From positions 42,326 to 92,066 of the forward strand of contig JAQVCB010000001.1 of the NCBI GenBank assembly GCA_028689995.1: DNA of 49,741 nt, read 5' to 3'. The stretch is from Candidatus Gastranaerophilales bacterium. Lineage in GTDB: Bacteria > Cyanobacteriota > Vampirovibrionia > Gastranaerophilales > UBA9579. Positions 22,588 through 32,208 of this stretch are shown one piece after another. Under the pieces are notes generated by a model. That model did not search any database. It saw only the letters and a list, made by a program, of their open reading frames with translations, and was not told the DNA's origin. How positions within the stretch are numbered: position 1 is the first letter of the stretch; each line of letters starts with the position of its first letter. Made by a program: the position numbers and the translations under genes.

Positions 22588-24681
22588 TTACTTATTGGCG
22601 GCGGCTTCTTTTGCAGCTTTACATTCATCAATGATTTTTTGGGAAAGATGAGCAGGAACTTCTTCATAATGAGCAAATTCCATTGAAAATACACCTGATC
22701 CGCTGGTCATTGAATTTAGATCAGCTGAATATCTGAGCATTTCAGCCATAGGAATAAGAGCTTTTACTGTTTGAGTTGCACCTTCGGCATCTACTCCTAA
22801 CATTCTTCCTCTTCTGCCATTAAGATCGCCCATAATATCGCCTACATTTTCTTCAGGAACAGTTATCTCAACGTGCATTATTGGTTCAAGGAGAACAGGT
22901 TTTGCTTTAGCAGCCCCTTGTTTGAATGCCATAGAACCGGCAACCTTAAACGCCATTTCTGATGAGTCTACAGGGTGATAACTTCCATCATACAACACTA
23001 CTTGCATTCCAACAGTCGGGTATCCGGCAAGAACTCCTTCAAGCATGGCATCTCTTATACCATGTTCAACTGCAGGAATGTATTGTCTCGGGATAGCTCC
23101 GCCGACAACCTTATCAACGAATTCAAACTCTATATTTCTATCAATTGGATGAATCTCAATCCAGCAATCACCATACTGACCTTTGCCGCCTGATTGTTTC
23201 TTATATTTACCCTGCTGTTTTGCATCAGCTGAAATTGATTCTTTATAAGGAATTTTTGGAGTTTCAAGTATAACTTCCACTCCGAATTTTCTTTTTAATT
23301 TTTCAATTGCAACATCAAGATGAACTTGACCCATTCCTGAAAGAATAATTTCTTTTGTTTGTAGATCTCTTGAAACTAGAAGAGTAGGATCTTCTTCCAT
23401 TAATCTTTTAAGTCCTGATTGAATTTTGTCTTCATCACCCTTGCTTTTTGGTTTAATTGCAAATGAGATAACAGGTGTTGGCTGGGCAATGGTTGGAATG
23501 GTAACAGGTTTTTTCTCATCGCTGAAGCTATCACCTGTATGGGTATCTTTTAATTTTGCTACGGCAATGATGTCACCAGCAATTGCTTTTGCGGCAGGTT
23601 CCTGCTTTTTGCCGATAAGGTGAAGCATTTGACCAACTCTTTCTTTGGATTTTTTAGTTGAATTATATATATTTGAGTCAGAGTTAATTTCACCTGAGAA
23701 TACTCTTATTAATGTAAGCTGGCCTGCATAAGGATCAGCAATTGTTTTAAATACCAGAGCTGAAAGAGGTTCTGTAGTTGATGGATTTCTTGTTTCCTCT
23801 GTTCCATCGGCAGTAACAACTTTAACAGCACCTTTTTCAGTAGGAGATGGAAGGTATTCAGCAATAAAATCTAGAAGTTGATTAATTCCAATATTTTTTG
23901 TAGCTGCACCGAAGAGAACAGGGACAATTTGATTATTTGAAATACCTTTTTTAAGAGCCAAAGTTATATCTTCTTCTGTTAAATCCTGCCCTTCAAGATA
24001 TTTTTCGAGAATAGCATCATCACATTCAACTATTGATTCGATGGATGCTTCTCTTAATGAAGAAGCTTCGTCCTGAAGTTCAGCGGGAATATCCTGTTCC
24101 GTAAATTTACCACTTTCATTCATTTCAAAAATATAGGCTTTCATTTTGATAAGATCTATTAATCCTTTAAATGAATGTTCTTCACCAATCGGTAATTGAA
24201 GGAGAACAGGCTTTGCGGCAAAAGTATTTTCAAGATTTGCAATTACTGATTTATAATTAGAGTTTTCTCTTTCAAGTTTGTTTATAAATAGGCACATCGA
24301 AAGATTTAATTCCTGTGCAAACTTAACGAGTTTAGTTGATTGAACTTTGAAACCATCAATAGCATCAAGAACAATAACTGCTGAATCTACGCTTTGCATG
24401 CAACTTCTTGCATCAGCTATAAAGTTAGCTCCTCCAGGAGTATCCAAAAGATTTATATGGGCTTTTTTCCAGTCAAAACTTGCAATAGATGCGCTTATTG
24501 TAGTTTTTCTCTTAATTTCTTCCGGTTCCCAGTCAAGAAGAGATGTTTCTGAATCAACTTTTCCAAGTCTTGTGTTTTGACCGGCATCAAATAATATTGC
24601 ATCTGCAAGAGAAGTTTTTCCGGTTCCCACATGAGATACAAGCCCAACATTCCTAATGCTAGAGACATCATAATTGCTCAT
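22588..24681 (-). CDS. EF-G-like translational GTPase (EF-G2 type)
   Basis: The 697-residue protein has the full EF-G domain order: GTPase domain (about 1-280), domain II, domains III-V. The P-loop is SHVGTGKTS (16-24) rather than the AHIDAGKT of true EF-G. G3 reads DTPGG (80-84), so the catalytic histidine of DTPGH is replaced by glycine. G4 is NKLE (134-137) in place of NKMD. These changes match the divergent EF-G2/EF-G-like paralogues, whose role is not settled and is not standard translocation. AAGGA lies seven bases before the ATG. Repeat E2 abuts its stop. No rpsG-rpsL-tuf neighbours are present, supporting a paralogue. Confidence 0.85.
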   Translation of the reverse strand: MSNYDVSSIRNVGLVSHVGTGKTSLADAILFDAGQNTRLGKVDSETSLLDWEPEEIKRKTTISASIASFDWKKAHINLLDTPGGANFIADARSCMQSVDSAVIVLDAIDGFKVQSTKLVKFAQELNLSMCLFINKLERENSNYKSVIANLENTFAAKPVLLQLPIGEEHSFKGLIDLIKMKAYIFEMNESGKFTEQDIPAELQDEASSLREASIESIVECDDAILEKYLEGQDLTEEDITLALKKGISNNQIVPVLFGAATKNIGINQLLDFIAEYLPSPTEKGAVKVVTADGTEETRNPSTTEPLSALVFKTIADPYAGQLTLIRVFSGEINSDSNIYNSTKKSKERVGQMLHLIGKKQEPAAKAIAGDIIAVAKLKDTHTGDSFSDEKKPVTIPTIAQPTPVISFAIKPKSKGDEDKIQSGLKRLMEEDPTLLVSRDLQTKEIILSGMGQVHLDVAIEKLKRKFGVEVILETPKIPYKESISADAKQQGKYKKQSGGKGQYGDCWIEIHPIDRNIEFEFVDKVVGGAIPRQYIPAVEHGIRDAMLEGVLAGYPTVGMQVVLYDGSYHPVDSSEMAFKVAGSMAFKQGAAKAKPVLLEPIMHVEITVPEENVGDIMGDLNGRRGRMLGVDAEGATQTVKALIPMAEMLRYSADLNSMTSGSGVFSMEFAHYEEVPAHLSQKIIDECKAAKEAAANK

Positions 24682-24703
24682 ATAAATCCTTCCTTACTAA
24701 ATA

Positions 24704-24712
24704 TACATACCA
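24704..24712 (-). promoter_or_regulatory. Possible extended -10 of the EF-G-like gene
   Basis: On the minus strand TGGTATGTA stands about 22 bp before the ATG. It is an imperfect extended -10. Confidence 0.35.
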
Positions 24713-24821
24713 CTAACTAAGACGATCTAATTCCCTTTAAAGATTAAATTATACATCAACAAAAGATAAATTTTAAAGAACTTCGATTAATTTTGTTGAT
24801 TAATCTTCTGACTCTAAAAGT

Positions 24822-24850
24822 ATAAATACCTTATTTTATAAGGTATTTAT
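24822..24850 (-). terminator. Hairpin downstream of the chemoreceptor gene
   Basis: ATAAATACCTTAT (24822-24834) pairs perfectly with ATAAGGTATTTAT (24838-24850). It lies about 210 bp after the chemoreceptor stop and might end that transcript. Confidence 0.4.
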
Positions 24851-24898
24851 TGAAATCATAAATGTAAATATATTGCAATCTTTTTGGAAGTCACTATG

Positions 24899-24933
24899 AG
24901 ACCGCTGCATAACAATAATTTTTGTTATGCAGC
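24899..24933. mobile_element. Short derivative of the TGCATAAC MITE family
   Basis: AGACCGCTGCATAACA matches the MITE end seen at 12704 and 22109. It is followed after a few bases by GTTATGCAGC, so 24904-24913 and 24924-24933 form a 10-bp hairpin. It looks like an end-to-end deletion derivative within the 381-bp gap between the chemoreceptor and EF-G-like genes. Confidence 0.55.
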
Positions 24934-25062
24934 TTATTTATATCTGAGTTCTTACGCAATGGCGGCTGTATTCCGATATAATAAAAAATATGAGGTTTTT
25001 AGTTACGTTTCAGTCTTTTTTATGTGATAAAAAATCAAAATAAAGTATTGATAAGCATGTTT

Positions 25063-26382
25063 TTACACATGGAAAACAATTATTTTATTTTGAAGATTTC
25101 CAACAATTTTAGCGAGTGCCTGCGAATTTAAATTAATTTCTTCAAGGTTTGCTGTCTGTTCCGCTGTTATACTTGAAATTTCTTTTGTACTTGCAGCTGA
25201 CGCTTCTGTTATTGCCGAAATGTTTTCCATTATTTTAACAACGTTATTTGAATTATCAGCAAGTTTTTCTATTTCCATTGTTATTTCATAGATTTTGTCA
25301 CTTGCTGAATTTGCGGCTTCCAGAATTTCTTCCAGATCATTTCCTGTATTCTCTACAATAGTTACACCGTCATTAACTTGTTCTATACTTCCATTCATAG
25401 CAATAACAGCAATATTTGTCTTTGCTTGAATTTCTTTTATCATTCCGGTTATTTTATTAGAGGCTTCACCTGACTGATCGGCAAGTTTTTTGACTTCCTG
25501 AGCAACTACAGCAAAACCTTTACCATGTTCGCCAGCTCTTGCAGCTTCTATTGCAGCATTTAAAGCCAAGAGATTTGTTTGACTGGCAATATTTTTAATT
25601 AAATCAACTATTTGTTCAATTTTTGTACTTAATTGACCTAATTCGTTAATAGTTTCGGAAATTTCCATTGAAGTGCTTTTGATCTGATTAATTTTGGCAA
25701 TAGCTTCTGTTGCTTGATCTCTTCCTTTGCAAGCATTAGTTTTTGTTGATTGAGATAATTCTACAGTACTGCCGGCTGCATCAAATATATTTATTATTGT
25801 TTTATTGATTTCTGTAATATCTGCAAGACCATTATTTACATGGTTTGTTTGTTCTTTAGAACCTGTTGCCATTTGAGTAATAGTTCTTGATACCTGTTCA
25901 GATCCTTGAGTTGTTTGTTTCACCATGGTATTTACTTCTTTTGAACCTGATGATATTTCTTCGGTAGAGTTTATTACTTGTTTTATCAAATTACCAAGGT
26001 TATCAGACGTCTTATTTAAAAGTAAAGCTAATTTACCAAGCTCATCATCGGTCTTTACTGTAGCTCTATCGGTAAAATTTCCGTTAGCCATCTTTGTTAA
26101 AGATTTTTCAAGTACTGAAACTGTATCTACTATTGAAAGATACAGTGAAATAAAGAAATAAAATGGTAAAACAAGTATAATTAATGAAATAATAATTATA
26201 ACAAACATTCCATAGTCAAGGGTTTCTGTTCTTGTTTGCAATATATTATTTAAAACATTTGTATTCATTAAGATAAACATTCCACCAATTAATGAGATAA
26301 AAAAAACGCTTATTAGTGCAAATTTATTAGAATATTTAAGTTTATTCATAACTGAAACACCATAATTAAAAATTTGTTTCAT
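25063..26382 (-). CDS. Methyl-accepting chemotaxis protein with minimal periplasmic loop
   Basis: The 439-residue receptor has two membrane helices (about 20-40 and 58-83) joined by only about 18 residues, then a HAMP domain (about 85-135) and a methyl-accepting signalling domain. The hairpin tip that binds CheA/CheW is [32 protein letters not shown] (about 285-316). It has no ligand-binding domain, so it should sense a membrane or cytoplasmic state, or work with a partner. AGGAGAG lies before the ATG. No other chemotaxis gene is nearby. The following 178-bp gap contains a hairpin shared with the SLH gene. Confidence 0.9.
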   Translation of the reverse strand: MKQIFNYGVSVMNKLKYSNKFALISVFFISLIGGMFILMNTNVLNNILQTRTETLDYGMFVIIIISLIILVLPFYFFISLYLSIVDTVSVLEKSLTKMANGNFTDRATVKTDDELGKLALLLNKTSDNLGNLIKQVINSTEEISSGSKEVNTMVKQTTQGSEQVSRTITQMATGSKEQTNHVNNGLADITEINKTIINIFDAAGSTVELSQSTKTNACKGRDQATEAIAKINQIKSTSMEISETINELGQLSTKIEQIVDLIKNIASQTNLLALNAAIEAARAGEHGKGFAVVAQEVKKLADQSGEASNKITGMIKEIQAKTNIAVIAMNGSIEQVNDGVTIVENTGNDLEEILEAANSASDKIYEITMEIEKLADNSNNVVKIMENISAITEASAASTKEISSITAEQTANLEEINLNSQALAKIVGNLQNKIIVFHV

Positions 26383-26497
26383 CAGTTATTCTCTCCTTTG
26401 CGTTTATGTTTCAATTACTTATTTTGTATCTTACTTGGACTATATTACATTATTTTTAAATAAAAAATCAACACAATACTTTTAAAAAGTTTATAGA

Positions 26498-26550
26498 ATC
26501 AAAATCCTAAAGAGATAAATATTATGAAAGCTCTTTAAGATTTTGATTTT
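26498..26550. terminator. Hairpin after the SLH-domain gene
   Basis: AATCAAAATCCTAAAGAG pairs with CTCTTTAAGATTTTGATT (26531-26548) with one mismatch, around a 16-nt loop. The T-run follows on the plus strand; on the minus strand only a weaker one occurs further on. Confidence 0.5.
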
Positions 26551-26560
26551 TTTAATCTAA

Positions 26561-27709
26561 CTATTTCAAAATTATTCCGTTAGTTAAATCAACTTTAATA
26601 GCCTTATTTAATTTAACATATAAATCTTTATCGGCCGGCAGATTAATTTTTCCGCCTTTGAATACAAGTCTGACAATTTTATCAAAGAAATTTTTATAAC
26701 CCTGTTTTGTGTTTATATTGCCTGGAAAATCAGTTTTTTGATTAACAGGTGTTTTAATTGATTTTGTATCAAGAGCCATTTTTGCATTTCTAACAAAATA
26801 TCTGCCAGGTTTTACAGAAACGACTATGCCGCTTATGTTGCTGCCGGCTCTGATTAAAAGATATTTGTCTTTTGTAACAAGATTTTTGTTAGCTTTTACA
26901 ATAAAAACTTCACCAATATCAGTTTTTTGACTGGTTAATGGAGTTACAAGCTGAACCGGAATGAGAGTTCCAGCTGGTATTGTACCATAAATATCTTCAA
27001 CAGTTGCATTTTCAAGAACAATACCTTCGCCTGTTTTAAGTCTCATTGCTTCTGCTAATATATCATTTGGATTATGTTTTGCTTCTTCTCTCATGCGTAA
27101 AAGATTTACTGCAATTTCAGCTCTTGTAGCTTTTTTGTCAGGTTGAAATAAATTATAAGTTTCAGGCACATGAGCTGTCATTCTAAGTAATTCTGATTTT
27201 CCTGCAGGAACAATTACCCAGTCAGGAATTGTATCAGCGTCAACATAATTTTTTAAAGCTTCTTTAGCTTTAATTATACTTAAATCACCTGTTTTAAGTG
27301 CAGATATAATAATTGCTACAGCTTCAGCTTTGGATATATTATCTTCAGGCTTGAAAGTTCCATCAGGAAAACCTTTTATAAGTCCAAAAGCCACTGCTCT
27401 TTCAATTGTATTATAAGCCCAGTAATCAGTTTGAACATCATAGAATGTAAAAGATTCAAGTAATAGAGAATTTTCCTGGCGGAGAGCCTTTATTACCATT
27501 GTAGAAAATTCAGCCCTTGTAGCAGGATTATCCGGTTTAAATGAACCGTCTGGATATCCGACAACTACTTTATCGTCAGCCAGTTTTTGTATTTCCTTGT
27601 ATGCCCAGTGTGATTGACCCAAATCACTGAATGTTTTTGCAAAAGCACCTGCTGTTGTTACATTTAAAATCATTGTTGTAATTAAAAATTTTGTTATTTT
27701 GTTTTTCAT
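26561..27709 (-). CDS. SLH-domain cell-envelope protein
   Basis: A 382-residue exported protein. The signal peptide is MKNKITKFLITTMILN..GAFA. Two clear SLH motifs follow (DLGQSHWAYKEIQKLADDKVVVGYPDGSF and the YWAYNTIERAVAFGLIKGFPDGTF region) and a third degenerate one near residues 150-200. SLH domains anchor proteins to peptidoglycan-linked pyruvylated polymers; cyanobacterial outer-membrane proteins carry one. The C-terminal ~170 residues are beta-rich (IPAGTLIPVQLVTPLTS) and may bind something in the envelope. I took the ATG at 27709: AGGA is eight bases upstream and the in-frame GTG at 27724 overlaps it. Confidence 0.8.
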   Translation of the reverse strand: MKNKITKFLITTMILNVTTAGAFAKTFSDLGQSHWAYKEIQKLADDKVVVGYPDGSFKPDNPATRAEFSTMVIKALRQENSLLLESFTFYDVQTDYWAYNTIERAVAFGLIKGFPDGTFKPEDNISKAEAVAIIISALKTGDLSIIKAKEALKNYVDADTIPDWVIVPAGKSELLRMTAHVPETYNLFQPDKKATRAEIAVNLLRMREEAKHNPNDILAEAMRLKTGEGIVLENATVEDIYGTIPAGTLIPVQLVTPLTSQKTDIGEVFIVKANKNLVTKDKYLLIRAGSNISGIVVSVKPGRYFVRNAKMALDTKSIKTPVNQKTDFPGNINTKQGYKNFFDKIVRLVFKGGKINLPADKDLYVKLNKAIKVDLTNGIILK

Positions 27710-27774
27710 GCAATTTATCCTCACTCATATTTATTAAATTCTGTATATCCAAACTATTTTTTATGTTTTGTTTC

Positions 27775-27808
27775 AGCTTTTCTTCACTCTCGCTTCGCAA
27801 GATTTTAT
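27775..27808. repeat. Truncated stop-codon-family repeat E3
   Basis: CAGCTTTTCTTCACTCTCGCTTCGC matches the right end of E2 with one change. The left end (GAACGAG) is missing. It lies in the 329-bp divergent gap before the SLH gene; the rest of that gap is AT-rich and holds nothing else I can name. Confidence 0.6.
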
Positions 27809-28038
27809 CAGAAGCATTTAAAAATGTACATGAATTATGAATTTATTTTTTTGTAAATTGTTACATCGGCTAATGTCAATGCCAGCCTTTATTTTTAATA
27901 TAATTCATTTAGAAATGAAGTTTGAAATAGCATGACCGAAAAAGTTCCTCTGGGGATATTTTATATTAAATCTTTACCTAAATTCATTCTAAATTCTTCT
28001 TGAAAACAGGCATGATTTATGTAATAAAAGTTATATAC

Positions 28039-28713
28039 ATGAGAGCTAACAATTTAATTTGTTCGGAGAATTTTAATTTGCATAATTTTGCAAGGGCAAA
28101 AAGGGAAATAGCCGAAACAGGCAAACATCTTTATGAAAAGGGATTTGCTCCGGGTGCATCCGGTAACATTAGTATTAAACTAGAAAATAATATTTTGATT
28201 ACTCCATCAGGATTTAATCTTGGTGAAGTTGAAGAGTCTGATGTTGTAATTCTTGATATTGAGGGAAAAAAAGTTAATGGAAAAAGAAATCCATCATCTG
28301 AAAGTCAGATGCACGTTGAAATATATAAAAACAGACCTGATTTTAAATCAATAATACATGCGCACACACCAAAGGCAACTTCTTTTGCAGTTGCCGGTAT
28401 TCCATTAGATAAAGCTCTTTTATCAGAATCAGTAGTAATTATAGGTACTGTTCCCATTGCTGAATATGCAATGCCTTCATCTGATGAATTAGCAAAAATT
28501 GTAGCAGGTTATTTTAATGATCATAATGTTGTATTAATGGCAAATCATGGAGTAGTTACAGGAGGGCAGAAATTAAAAGAAATTTATTATAAGCTGGAAA
28601 CGCTGGAATTCTACGCTGAAGTTTTTTTATGGACAAATGTTTTGGGGAAAATGAGCGAATTGTCCGAAGAAAACGTCAAGGAATTAATCACAAAGTACGG
28701 CAGGTCTATGTAG
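28039..28713 (+). CDS. Class II aldolase/adducin-family protein
   Basis: A protein of about 224 residues related to L-fuculose- and L-ribulose-phosphate metabolising enzymes. The zinc site is visible: HAHTPKATSF gives two histidines and ANHGVV the third; the acidic catalytic residue lies in SSESQMH. GASGNISIKL near the N-terminus is the phosphate-binding type motif. The exact substrate cannot be told. The start is unsure: in-frame TTG 28000, ATG 28012 and ATG 28039 are all possible and none has a good ribosome-binding site; I chose the last because family members begin near it. Confidence 0.8.
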   Translation: MRANNLICSENFNLHNFARAKREIAETGKHLYEKGFAPGASGNISIKLENNILITPSGFNLGEVEESDVVILDIEGKKVNGKRNPSSESQMHVEIYKNRPDFKSIIHAHTPKATSFAVAGIPLDKALLSESVVIIGTVPIAEYAMPSSDELAKIVAGYFNDHNVVLMANHGVVTGGQKLKEIYYKLETLEFYAEVFLWTNVLGKMSELSEENVKELITKYGRSM

Positions 28714-28772
28714 CATGGTTATTTCAAAAGAAATCTTATTGATTCCTTTTGAAAGTACAATGTAAATATTTA

Positions 28773-28801
28773 TTGAGTAACAAAGAACTTTATGTTATAC
28801 C
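28773..28801 (+). promoter_or_regulatory. Promoter of ppdK
   Basis: TTGAGT (28773-28778), a 17-bp spacer and TATACC (28796-28801), with TG two bases before the -10. The leader would be about 50 nt. Confidence 0.5.
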
Positions 28802-28860
28802 TTGTCATGTTATTGTAAAGCTACAAAAATGGGTTATTACTAATAATAAAGGAGAAACTT

Positions 28861-31548
28861 ATGGGAGAAAAGAGAATATGGTTATTTAGAGAAGGTAATG
28901 CTGAAATGAAAAACCTTCTCGGTGGAAAAGGAGCTAACCTTGCTGAAATGACAAGAGCAGGTTTACCGGTACCTCCAGGTTTAACAATTACTACAGAAAC
29001 CTGTATGGAATACATCAATAACGGAAATGCAATGCCAGCTGGAGTTATGGAAGATGTCAGAACTGCATTGAATGATGTAGAAAAAGAAACAGGAAAAGTA
29101 TTTGGCGATGCTATTAATCCATTACTACTCTCAGTAAGATCAGGTGCAAGACTTTCTATGCCTGGTATGATGGAAACAATTCTTAATCTTGGTCTGAATG
29201 ATAGTACTATAAAAGGAGTTATTAATCTTACACAAAACGAAAGATTTGCTTATGACAGCTATAGAAGATTTTTAACAATGTTTGGCAGTGTTGTTCTTCA
29301 CATAGAAAGAGATAAATTTGAAGTTAAACTTGATGCTATTAAAGAAGCAGAAGGTGTAAATCTTGATACAGAAGTAAGTATAGACGGATTAAAGAAATCC
29401 GTTGTCTTATATAAAGAATTAATTAAGGAAGAAACAGGAAAAGACTTCCCTCAGGATCCAATGACACAACTTAACATGGCTATTGAAGCTGTATTCAGTT
29501 CATGGAATATTCCAAGAGCTGTTTCATACAGAAATCACTATAAAATTCCACATGATTATGGTACAGCAGTAAACGTACAAAGCATGGTATTCGGCAATAT
29601 GGGTAATGATTCAGCTACAGGCGTTTCCTTTACACGTAACCCAAGTACAGGCGAAAACGTTTTCTATGGTGAATATTTAACAAATGCTCAAGGTGAAGAC
29701 GTAGTTGCAGGTATCAGAACTCCTCAGCCTATTGCAAAATTAGCTGAAGAAATGCCTGCAATATACAATCAATATGTAGAAATTGCTAAGAAACTGGAAA
29801 AACACTATCAGGACATTCAGGATATGGAATTTACCATCGAAAAAGGTAAATTATATGTTCTTCAAACAAGAGCAGGAAAAAGAACAGCTAAGGCTGCTGT
29901 AAAAATTGCTGTTGATATGGAACAAGAAGGTTTTATCAATAAAGAAAGAGCTTTGCAGTTAGTTGATCCGGCTCAATTATATCAATTATTACTTCCAAGC
30001 TTTGACATAAAAGATCAGGAAAATGCTAAAAAAGAAGGAAGATTAATTGGTTCAGGCTTAAATGCTTCACCGGGTGCTGCAACAGGTATAATCGTATTCA
30101 GTCCTGATGAAGTAGAAGAACGTTCCAAAAATGGTGAAAAAATTATTCTTACCAGAATAGAAACCTGTCCTGATGATATTCATGGCATGATTCCTGCACA
30201 GGGTGTTCTTACTTCAAGAGGCGGCATGACAAGTCACGCTGCTGTTGTAGCAAGAGGTATGGGTAAACCATGTGTTGCCGGTGCAGAAACACTTAGAATT
30301 GACTTAAAGAACGAAACATTAACCGCTCCAGACGGAAAAGTATACAGAAAAGGAGATGTTATCTCTATTAACGGCGGTACAGGTGAAATTTTTGCTGGTG
30401 CAATAAATACAGTTGAACCTGAATTAAGCGGTGAACTTGAAACAATTTTAAAATGGGCTGATGAAGTTAAGAGAATGGTTGTAAGAGCTAATGCTGATAC
30501 ACCTGAAGATGCTGCAAAAGCAATTGAGCTTGGAGCTAAAGGTATAGGTCTTTGCAGAACAGAGCATATGTTCATGGCTCAGGATCGTTTACCTGTAGTT
30601 CAGCAAATGATTGTTGCAGGAACTGAAGAAGCAAGAAAAGTAGCTCTTGCAAAATTACTTCCAATGCAATATCAGGATTTTAAAGGTATCTTTAAAGCAA
30701 TGGGTGTACTTCCTGTAACCATCCGTCTTTTAGATCCACCGCTTCACGAATTTTTACCAAGTCATGATGATCTTCTAGTAGAAGTTACCGAACTTAGAGT
30801 AAGAGGAAATAATCCTCAACTTCTTAAAGAAAAAGAAGAGCTTCTTTGTAAAGTAGCTGAACTTAGAGAAGCAAACCCGATGATGGGATTAAGAGGATGT
30901 AGATTAGGTTTAACATTCCCTGAAATTAATGAAATGCAAGTTAGAGCTATCTTTGAAGCTGCTTGTGATCTTAAAAAAGAAGGTCTTGACGTTAAACCCG
31001 AAGTTATGATTCCTCTTATCGGACATGTTAATGAGCTTAAAACTGTACAGGCACAGCTTGAAGGAGTTGCTCAACAGGTAATGGATGAAAAAGGTGTTCA
31101 AGTTGATTATATGTTTGGTACCATGATTGAAATCCCAAGAGCAGCTTTAACTGCTGACGCAGTTGCTGAATATGCTCAATTCTTCAGCTTTGGTACCAAT
31201 GATCTTACACAAATGACTTTTGGTTACAGTCGTGATGACGCTGAAGCTAAATTCTTAAATACATATGTAGATAAGAGAATACTCATGGAAAATCCGTTTG
31301 AAACCCTGGATCAAGAAGGTGTTGGTCAATTAATGAAGATTGCTATTGAAAAAGGCAAATCTACAAGAGAAAACATCAAGCTTGGTATCTGCGGTGAACA
31401 CGGTGGAGATCCAAAGAGTGTTAAATTCTGTCACAGAATCGGTCTTAACTATGTAAGCTGCTCACCATACAGAGTACCGGTAGCAAGACTTGCTGCTGCA
31501 CAGGCTGTATTGGAAGAAAGAGGAGATAAAGTTCTAATTACACATTAA
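28861..31548 (+). CDS. ppdK: Pyruvate, phosphate dikinase
   Basis: The 895-residue enzyme reversibly converts pyruvate, ATP and phosphate into PEP, AMP and pyrophosphate. The N-terminal ATP-grasp domain begins with LLGGKGANLAEMTRAGLPVPPG. The swivelling phosphohistidine domain has GGMTSHAAVVARGMGKPC with H459. The C-terminal TIM barrel carries the PEP/pyruvate site with catalytic C844 in GICGEHGGDP. The length is typical. In anaerobes it often works with pyrophosphate-linked glycolysis. AGGAG lies before the ATG; codon choice is biased towards A/T-ending common codons, suggesting high expression. A promoter and terminator bracket it as a single gene. Confidence 0.98.
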   Translation: MGEKRIWLFREGNAEMKNLLGGKGANLAEMTRAGLPVPPGLTITTETCMEYINNGNAMPAGVMEDVRTALNDVEKETGKVFGDAINPLLLSVRSGARLSMPGMMETILNLGLNDSTIKGVINLTQNERFAYDSYRRFLTMFGSVVLHIERDKFEVKLDAIKEAEGVNLDTEVSIDGLKKSVVLYKELIKEETGKDFPQDPMTQLNMAIEAVFSSWNIPRAVSYRNHYKIPHDYGTAVNVQSMVFGNMGNDSATGVSFTRNPSTGENVFYGEYLTNAQGEDVVAGIRTPQPIAKLAEEMPAIYNQYVEIAKKLEKHYQDIQDMEFTIEKGKLYVLQTRAGKRTAKAAVKIAVDMEQEGFINKERALQLVDPAQLYQLLLPSFDIKDQENAKKEGRLIGSGLNASPGAATGIIVFSPDEVEERSKNGEKIILTRIETCPDDIHGMIPAQGVLTSRGGMTSHAAVVARGMGKPCVAGAETLRIDLKNETLTAPDGKVYRKGDVISINGGTGEIFAGAINTVEPELSGELETILKWADEVKRMVVRANADTPEDAAKAIELGAKGIGLCRTEHMFMAQDRLPVVQQMIVAGTEEARKVALAKLLPMQYQDFKGIFKAMGVLPVTIRLLDPPLHEFLPSHDDLLVEVTELRVRGNNPQLLKEKEELLCKVAELREANPMMGLRGCRLGLTFPEINEMQVRAIFEAACDLKKEGLDVKPEVMIPLIGHVNELKTVQAQLEGVAQQVMDEKGVQVDYMFGTMIEIPRAALTADAVAEYAQFFSFGTNDLTQMTFGYSRDDAEAKFLNTYVDKRILMENPFETLDQEGVGQLMKIAIEKGKSTRENIKLGICGEHGGDPKSVKFCHRIGLNYVSCSPYRVPVARLAAAQAVLEERGDKVLITH

Positions 31549-31565
31549 AACTTTATTTATAAATT

Positions 31566-31605
31566 ACAAAAGAGATGTACCATTTGGTATATCTCTTTTG
31601 TTTTT
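31566..31605 (+). terminator. Rho-independent terminator of ppdK
   Basis: ACAAAAGAGATGTACC (31566-31581) pairs with GGTATATCTCTTTTGT (31586-31601) with one G-T pair, followed by TTTT. Confidence 0.8.
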
Positions 31606-31628
31606 AAACAGATTTTTTATATTAAATT

Positions 31629-31658
31629 TTTACAGCAAAATTTTTTATAGGGTATAAT
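31629..31658 (+). promoter_or_regulatory. Promoter of the bifunctional nuclease gene
   Basis: TTTACA (31629-31634), an 18-bp spacer and a perfect TATAAT (31653-31658), 40 bp before the ATG. Confidence 0.6.
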
Positions 31659-31698
31659 AATACTGATTATAATAATAAATTTGCAGAAGGACCTTTAT

Positions 31699-32208
31699 AT
31701 GATAGAGATGCAAGTTATGGGAATAGCTCTGGATACAAGAACAGGATCTCCAATAGTTGTTTTGAATGATAACGAAAATAGAAAAGCTCTTCCGATCTGG
31801 ATAGGATCGGCAGAAGCGAGTGCTATTATAAGACAAATGGAAAAAATTACTGCCGTCAGACCAATGACGCATGATTTAATTTGCAATATTTTAGAAGATA
31901 TAGGTTTTGAAGTTACTAAAATAGAAATTAATGACATCAGCTCAGAAACTTATTATGCAAATATATTTTTATCAAATAAGGATGGAAAAGAACATATTGT
32001 TGATTCAAGGCCATCTGATGCTATAGCTATTGCACTGAGAACAAAATCACCTATATATGTAACAGCAAAAGTAATAGCTGATGGAACAATTTCAACTGAT
32101 CAGGCAAAAGATAAGCAGGAAGCTGAAGAATTCAGACAGTTTATTCAGGATCTAAAGCCGTCAGATTTTAAAAAATTGTCCGATAATAATGAAGAATCAA
32201 ATCAATAG
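31699..32208 (+). CDS. Bifunctional nuclease family protein (DUF151)
   Basis: A 169-residue protein of the BFN/DUF151 family: MIEMQVMGIALDTRTGSP, LPIWIGSAEASAI and DSRPSDAIAIALR are the conserved blocks. Members in plants and Thermotoga have nuclease activity or a related fold, but the bacterial role is unclear. An acidic tail of about 35 residues follows the domain. The ATG at 31699 has AAGGA seven bases upstream; an in-frame TTG at 31681 is rejected because it lies before that site. It converges with a possible small gene on the minus strand. Confidence 0.85.
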   Translation: MIEMQVMGIALDTRTGSPIVVLNDNENRKALPIWIGSAEASAIIRQMEKITAVRPMTHDLICNILEDIGFEVTKIEINDISSETYYANIFLSNKDGKEHIVDSRPSDAIAIALRTKSPIYVTAKVIADGTISTDQAKDKQEAEEFRQFIQDLKPSDFKKLSDNNEESNQ

